64,000 nt of DNA from VAZQ01 sp963827585 (GTDB taxonomy: Bacteria; Pseudomonadota; Alphaproteobacteria; Rhizobiales; Xanthobacteraceae). The number at the start of each line of letters is the position of its first letter. Within the stretch, counting starts at the first letter, position 1. The translations under genes were made by a program, and so were the position numbers. Shown piece after piece: positions 60,645-64,000 of this stretch. The notes under the pieces are model-generated. The model was not told the DNA's origin. It did not search any database and was given only the letters and a program-made list of their open reading frames with translations. The stretch covers positions 558,001-622,000 of the forward strand of contig CAWHCK010000046.1 in the NCBI GenBank assembly GCA_963827585.1, given 5' to 3'.

Positions 60645-60905
60645 CTATGTCGCTCCTCTGTCCGAGGACATCGATCTGAAATAATGTTCGGCGTGCTGGT
60701 AGTAGTTTTCTGCCCCGACTATGTTGCCGCTTTGGGCTTCAGCTTGGGCGAGCGCCAGATACCGCTCATAGTTTCTTTGCGCGTTGTGAGAGCCCTTCTG
60801 TTCGGGGCGGGGCGCATTCAATGACCACCGCTTTGAGTGGCCAGCAAATGGCGCTGTCGGTCTGGGTTGGCGCGTATTCATGTTGGTCTTTCGGCCATTC
60901 TGCAT
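60645..60905 (-). CDS. Mini DUF4167-domain protein (86 aa)
   Basis: The C-terminal half GSHNAQRNYERYLALAQAEA and SGNIVGAENYYQHAEHYFRSM is the core of DUF4167, a domain found in alphaproteobacteria. Usual members are 150-300 aa with long basic disordered tails; this one has only a short N-terminal part. AGGAG lies 6 nt before ATG 60905. Possibly an accessory paralogue of a chromosomal copy; function unknown. Confidence 0.75.
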   Translation of the reverse strand: MQNGRKTNMNTRQPRPTAPFAGHSKRWSLNAPRPEQKGSHNAQRNYERYLALAQAEAQSGNIVGAENYYQHAEHYFRSMSSDRGAT

Positions 60906-61394
60906 GGCTCACTCCTTGGTAGTGGCAGGTACAAACGCTCCGTGCGGCGCACGAAGGACAAGAACCAGAGCTGGTGATGCGCATTCTCTCTGAAGAGTGA
61001 GTTGACCCACTGTTGAAGCTCTGCGCCTGCTGTGCACCGCGTTCATCAATCCATACTGCAGCCGCAACTCTCACCGGCGGCCGAGCCGCCCCAACAACGA
61101 AGTCTTGTACTGGCAATGGAGATAAGGCCCTTCGAGGAAATGCTCACAATTTCTGGAGCTAATTGGTTCAGTCGCCGTAGCGGTACCTGCCGACTACACG
61201 CGATATATATGAACCAACCGTCTATTTATATGGGGAAAGTGAAAGAAACTGTCAATGGGTAGAAATAGCCAAAGCCGAATTGCAAGCCACCGGCTGTGCC
61301 GGTATCGCGAAGCCACTCCAGCCGCGTGGATTCGTTTGCGTTTCCCGGCTGCTCATACCCGGCCGTTGCGGATGCAGTAGGCACCACCGCTGCG
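60906..61394. other. Gap with no supported gene
   Basis: About 490 nt of comparatively AT-rich sequence. I see no gene, terminator or recognisable repeat; short open frames here lack ribosome sites and protein-like composition. Confidence 0.5.
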
Positions 61395-61409
61395 ATGCCT
61401 CTTTACGCA

Positions 61410-61604
61410 ATGGCTGATGCAGCGGCGCTCGCAGTGGCGCAACAGCGCGCTGCCATGGCCGAGGAACGGCTGACCAAGTTGAAAGCCATGGTCGAGGATT
61501 TACGCCGAGACCGTGACGCATGGAGAGAGCAGGCCCAAGGCCGCCTCCTACCGGCGCCGGTGGCGAAGATGAGCTGGTGGCGGTGGCTACGCTCGAGTGC
61601 TTGA
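61410..61604 (+). CDS. Small coiled-coil protein, possibly a C-terminal fragment
   Basis: MADAAALAVAQQRAAMAEERLTKLKAMVEDLRRDRDAWREQAQGRL is a strong coiled coil, followed by LPAPVAKMSWWRWLRSSA. The ending resembles C-termini of larger rhizobial plasmid or phage-type DNA-binding proteins, so this may be a 3' remnant. Possible starts are 61410, 61395 or 61296; none has a good ribosome site. Confidence 0.4.
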   Translation: MADAAALAVAQQRAAMAEERLTKLKAMVEDLRRDRDAWREQAQGRLLPAPVAKMSWWRWLRSSA

Positions 61605-62152
61605 CGGGGGAAAGACCAGCACGTCGCGGTCGTGCATCGCAGCGAACATCCTCACGGCCGCGATGAGGTCAAGGATCAGGGACTGTGCACCATTCAGTGG
61701 CCACGTGCACCAGATGCAAAAAAGGTGAAACCGACAAAAGAGGATGCAAGATCAATGGCATCGCGCGACGTCTGTACGCACACGGCTCGCGGAGCTGCTC
61801 TCCATCGACAGCGCCGACAAATTCGGCCCGGATCACACGACGCGTGCTATTCTGACCGCGGGCGGGCGCGGCCGATTGGCAGCAGCACGCTTTGGCGGAT
61901 GTTCACTTTTTCCAAGACGGGATTTGGACACTAGCGGTGTGGGACGGTAAAAGATTTGGACATTACCGGGTGTTGTTGGACGGTAAAATGCCACCGGGGG
62001 GTGCTATTTCCCCAATTTCCTACCGCGCTTACTAACGGCCGGCCAAGCCGGATCTTCACTTGCGCAGTGGAATTGCTATAGTCCCCCCGCCTCGCCCTGC
62101 CTTCGTCGGGGGAAAGGGCAGCCCTTGCGAGAACGAAAAAGGGGAAGCCTTT
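61605..62152. other. Gap upstream of the Crp/Fnr gene
   Basis: About 550 nt without a supportable gene. Around 61930-61990 the word GGACGGTAAAA occurs twice with GATTTGGACATTACCGGG between, which could be the end of a lost mobile element. The promoter for the Crp/Fnr gene should lie near the right end. Confidence 0.45.
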
Positions 62153-62848
62153 GTGAGGAAGAGAGTTAAAGCCTCATTTGATCCCAAAATATTTCTCGCC
62201 AAGGTGGGCGAGGGAAAAACGATATCAAAATATCGGAAGGATCAAATTGTTTTCTCACAGGGAGAGGTCGCCGACGCGGTTTTTTACATCCAGCAAGGCA
62301 AGATCAAACTCACCGTCGTTTCCGAGCAGGGCAAGGAAGCAGTCGTCGCAATTCTAGGACCCGGCCACTTTTTTGGCGAAGGATGTCTGAATGGCCATCC
62401 GCTGCGCATCGCAACAACCAGGGCGGTCGATGAATGCGTGATTACTCGCTTAGAGAAGGCGACCATGATCGCTACTATTCACAATGAGCCGGACTTTTCT
62501 GAACTGTTCATGACGTATCTGTTGACGCGGAACAGTCGAATTGAAGAGGACTTGATCGATCAATTGTTTAATTCGAGTGAAAAGCGTCTCGCCCGACTTC
62601 TCCTTCTGCTTGCAAATTTCGGCAAGGAAGGCAGGCCGGAACCGATCGTGGGAAAGTTCAGTCAGGAAACGCTGGCGGAGATGATCGGCACGACCCGATC
62701 ACGGGTAAGCTTTTTCATGAACAAATTCCGCAAATTGGGTTTTATCGAATACAATGGAAAACTGGAAGTCCATAATTCCTTGTTGAACGTGGTTTTGCAC
62801 GACAAGCCCGAGATCAAAACGAGGGATGAAGCAATTGGTGCAGAATAA
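62153..62848 (+). CDS. Crp/Fnr-family transcriptional regulator
   Basis: About 231 aa. The cyclic-nucleotide-binding-like domain spans residues 15-130 (YRKDQIVFSQGEVADAVFYIQQGKIKLTVVSEQGKEAVVAILGPGHFFGE). The C-terminal winged helix-turn-helix reads SQETLAEMIGTTRSRVSFFMNKFRKLGFIEY. No FNR-type cysteine cluster is present. The recognition helix (TTRSRVSFFMNKF) lacks CRP's RExxxR, so its target differs from TGTGA-N6-TCACA. GTG 62153 with GGGGAAG upstream is preferred over a TTG at 62060. The gene is AT-richer than the core genes, suggesting transfer. This subgroup is abundant in Bradyrhizobium. Confidence 0.88.
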   Translation: MRKRVKASFDPKIFLAKVGEGKTISKYRKDQIVFSQGEVADAVFYIQQGKIKLTVVSEQGKEAVVAILGPGHFFGEGCLNGHPLRIATTRAVDECVITRLEKATMIATIHNEPDFSELFMTYLLTRNSRIEEDLIDQLFNSSEKRLARLLLLLANFGKEGRPEPIVGKFSQETLAEMIGTTRSRVSFFMNKFRKLGFIEYNGKLEVHNSLLNVVLHDKPEIKTRDEAIGAE

Positions 62849-62935
62849 ATTCTGCAATGTGAGCAATTTTGAACACATCGTTGCTCTCTAAATGATAAAG
62901 ACGGGTTCACTAACTGACGAAGAAGCGCCTCCTAA

Positions 62936-63025
62936 ATGCAAGATGCAGCCTGGGCGATAGGACTATTCGGCGGGATTCCGGCCGCGCTCATTTTTCTCTT
63001 CTGGTGGATTCGTAGATGGGACTGA
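62936..63025 (+). CDS. Candidate small membrane protein (29 aa)
   Basis: MQDAAWAIGLFGGIPAALIF followed by LFWWIRRWD: one hydrophobic segment with a positive, Trp-rich C-terminus, then TGA and a terminator-like hairpin 3 nt later. The ribosome site is weak (AAGAAGCGCC). Confidence 0.4.
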   Translation: MQDAAWAIGLFGGIPAALIFLFWWIRRWD

Positions 63026-63027
63026 CG

Positions 63028-63050
63028 AGGCCGCCAACTGAGGCGGCCTT
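63028..63050 (+). terminator. Hairpin after the 29-aa ORF
   Basis: An 8-bp stem AGGCCGCC/GGCGGCCT (63028-63035 with 63042-63049) is followed by TATTAGG, a weak T-tract. The GGCCGCC word recurs at 63054-63150. Confidence 0.5.
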
Positions 63051-63257
63051 ATTAGGCGGCCCGCTGGATCAGGAACGAGTTAGTCGCTTGGGTTCACGCC
63101 CGCCGCCGCGATAAAGGCCGCCAACAAGGCCGCCAATATAAAAGCCCCGGCCTGAATCGGAAAGGAGACTAGGCCGGAGCTTCTATCTTCGGAAGGGCCG
63201 CGAGAAACACTCGCAACATACCGTTCCGGTCGTTACGCCCTGAATGGGGTGTAGAGA

Positions 63258-63374
63258 TTATGGCTGATGAGGCTTTACGCTCCGCCCCATAATGAATGAC
63301 GCTACGCAGAAGCAGATCGCAGCAGTCAAAGCGACTGTCCATACAGGGAGCCACATCTGGACATAGAACCACAT
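63258..63374 (-). CDS. Candidate small membrane protein (38 aa)
   Basis: MWFYVQMWLPVWTVALTAAI continues CFCVASFIMGRSVKPHQP. It is a single transmembrane helix with a short polar tail, preceded by a perfect AGGAGG 8 nt before ATG 63374. Too short for routine gene callers; no family known to me. Confidence 0.58.
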   Translation of the reverse strand: MWFYVQMWLPVWTVALTAAICFCVASFIMGRSVKPHQP

Positions 63375-63513
63375 CTGGCGATCCTCCTGAGGTTCCCACT
63401 CCTTACGGTTTATGTGGTGGCGACAGGCGCCTTTTACTAGTACCGAGGCGAACTAGTACACCCTGCCGGGCCGCCACAATTGAAACTGACGCACTATCGC
63501 CAATTGACTGCGC

Positions 63514-63777
63514 TCAGTTAGGCTTTGAGGCACGGTCGGGGGCGCGCGTCTCCTCCAATGTGAACGGCACAACTGCTTGCACGTCCCATGTGTGCGGAAA
63601 AACTGGCGCGCGCCAAATCATTGAGGGTAGTACTGAGTGTGGCGCGTACTCTTGGGCAATCTGCGGTTGGACCTCGAACAGCGGACTGGGTCTTACTGTG
63701 GCGTCTTCGGCAATCGCTGCCGAAGCAAAAATGAACATCGATCCGGCTGCGAGAGCAAATTGCAAAGATTTTCGCAT
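63514..63777 (-). CDS. Small secreted protein (87 aa)
   Basis: MRKSLQFALAAGSMFIFASA is a clear signal peptide with cleavage near AIAED. The mature part (TVRPSPLFEVQPQIAQEYAP...) is Pro-rich and has no recognisable domain. GGAGAAAAGTA precedes ATG 63777. Confidence 0.65.
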   Translation of the reverse strand: MRKSLQFALAAGSMFIFASAAIAEDATVRPSPLFEVQPQIAQEYAPHSVLPSMIWRAPVFPHTWDVQAVVPFTLEETRAPDRASKPN

Positions 63778-63824
63778 TACTTTTCTCCGTCGATTTCTGG
63801 TCACACACACCGTCGGATCGACTA

Positions 63825-63893
63825 CGGCGCGAGTTCATAGCCCTTCTCGGCGGCACGGGGGCGGCGCGGCCGTTTGCTGCGCGTGCAGCAGCC
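63825..63893 (+). pseudogene. Signal-sequence remnant of an ABC solute-binding protein
   Basis: RREFIALLGGTGAARPFAAR followed by AAA reproduces the RRREFITLxGGAAAAWPLAARAQ signal of the PF04392-type receptors found at 55.9 and 58.0 kb. It has no start codon and nothing recognisable after it; the window ends at 64000. Confidence 0.65.
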
Positions 63894-64000
63894 GACGGAA
63901 GAACGATCCAAAAATTTCCGCTCTGTGGCGGTTATCTTATTTGAGCGCGGCTGACTTCGGTGCAAGCAACAGCGTGTAACACGCGTCCGCAAGGGCGGAA

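Noticed and set aside
61032..61262. 76-codon plus-strand ORF in the gap after the DUF4167 gene
   Set aside because: No ribosome site, no protein-like hydrophobicity pattern and no family resemblance.

Overview
The window is about 64 kb of high-GC DNA from an alphaproteobacterium of the order Hyphomicrobiales (Rhizobiales), most likely Nitrobacteraceae or Xanthobacteraceae. Several independent features point there: a GTTC-N7-GTTC type LexA box, a serC-type leader RNA, an Irr-like site before bfr, a DUF4167 protein, an imuA-imuB-dnaE2 mutasome, many Bug/TctC solute receptors, and families of palindromic repeats typical of this group. All functional calls come from motifs and recalled family knowledge; no database search was run.

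Region 1 (1-32.3 kb) is an accessory catabolic region. It holds parts of a tripartite tricarboxylate transporter (TctC-TctB) plus two orphan TctC receptors, a livHMGF branched-chain/aromatic-acid ABC transporter without its receptor, a flavin monooxygenase, two cyclase-family metal hydrolases, and two 3-hydroxyisobutyrate dehydrogenase-like genes, one of them frameshifted. It continues with a LysR regulator divergent from an M24 protein/PEP-domain protein/D-hydroxyacid dehydrogenase run, and a minus-strand run of about 8.5 kb: ROK protein, CoxM-CoxS-CoxL molybdenum hydroxylase, cyclase, HisD-like dehydrogenase, 70-aa protein, SDR. The likely theme is uptake and oxidation of an organic acid or N-/O-heterocycle; the substrate cannot be read from sequence. 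The ROK protein appears circularly permuted.

Region 2 (32.3-39.2 kb) is the SOS mutagenesis cassette imuA-imuB-dnaE2, interrupted by an oppositely oriented hicAB toxin-antitoxin module. A LexA box lies directly upstream of imuA.

Region 3 (39.3-53.2 kb) is core genome: an FMN 2-hydroxyacid oxidase, glmM, bfd-bfr, serC-serA with the serC leader, purA, a membrane protein with two apparent frameshifts, rpoH, an rluD-type pseudouridine synthase whose start codon overlaps that of a divergent gene, and tRNA-Glu(CTC).

Region 4 (53.2-64 kb) is a low-density, partly decayed accessory region. It contains a 3' tRNA fragment (probable attachment-site scar), four remnants of PF04392-type ABC solute receptors, a broken PQQ-type sugar dehydrogenase and an outer-membrane protein remnant. 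Intact genes include a nitroreductase, a REC-adenylate cyclase, a Crp/Fnr regulator and a mini-DUF4167 protein. There are also several small secreted or membrane ORFs and a structured candidate RNA.

At least three otherwise healthy genes (at about 12.05, 26.63 and 49.2/49.95 kb) carry frameshifts that are best explained by one extra base in a short G or C run. That pattern could be assembly error as easily as biology.
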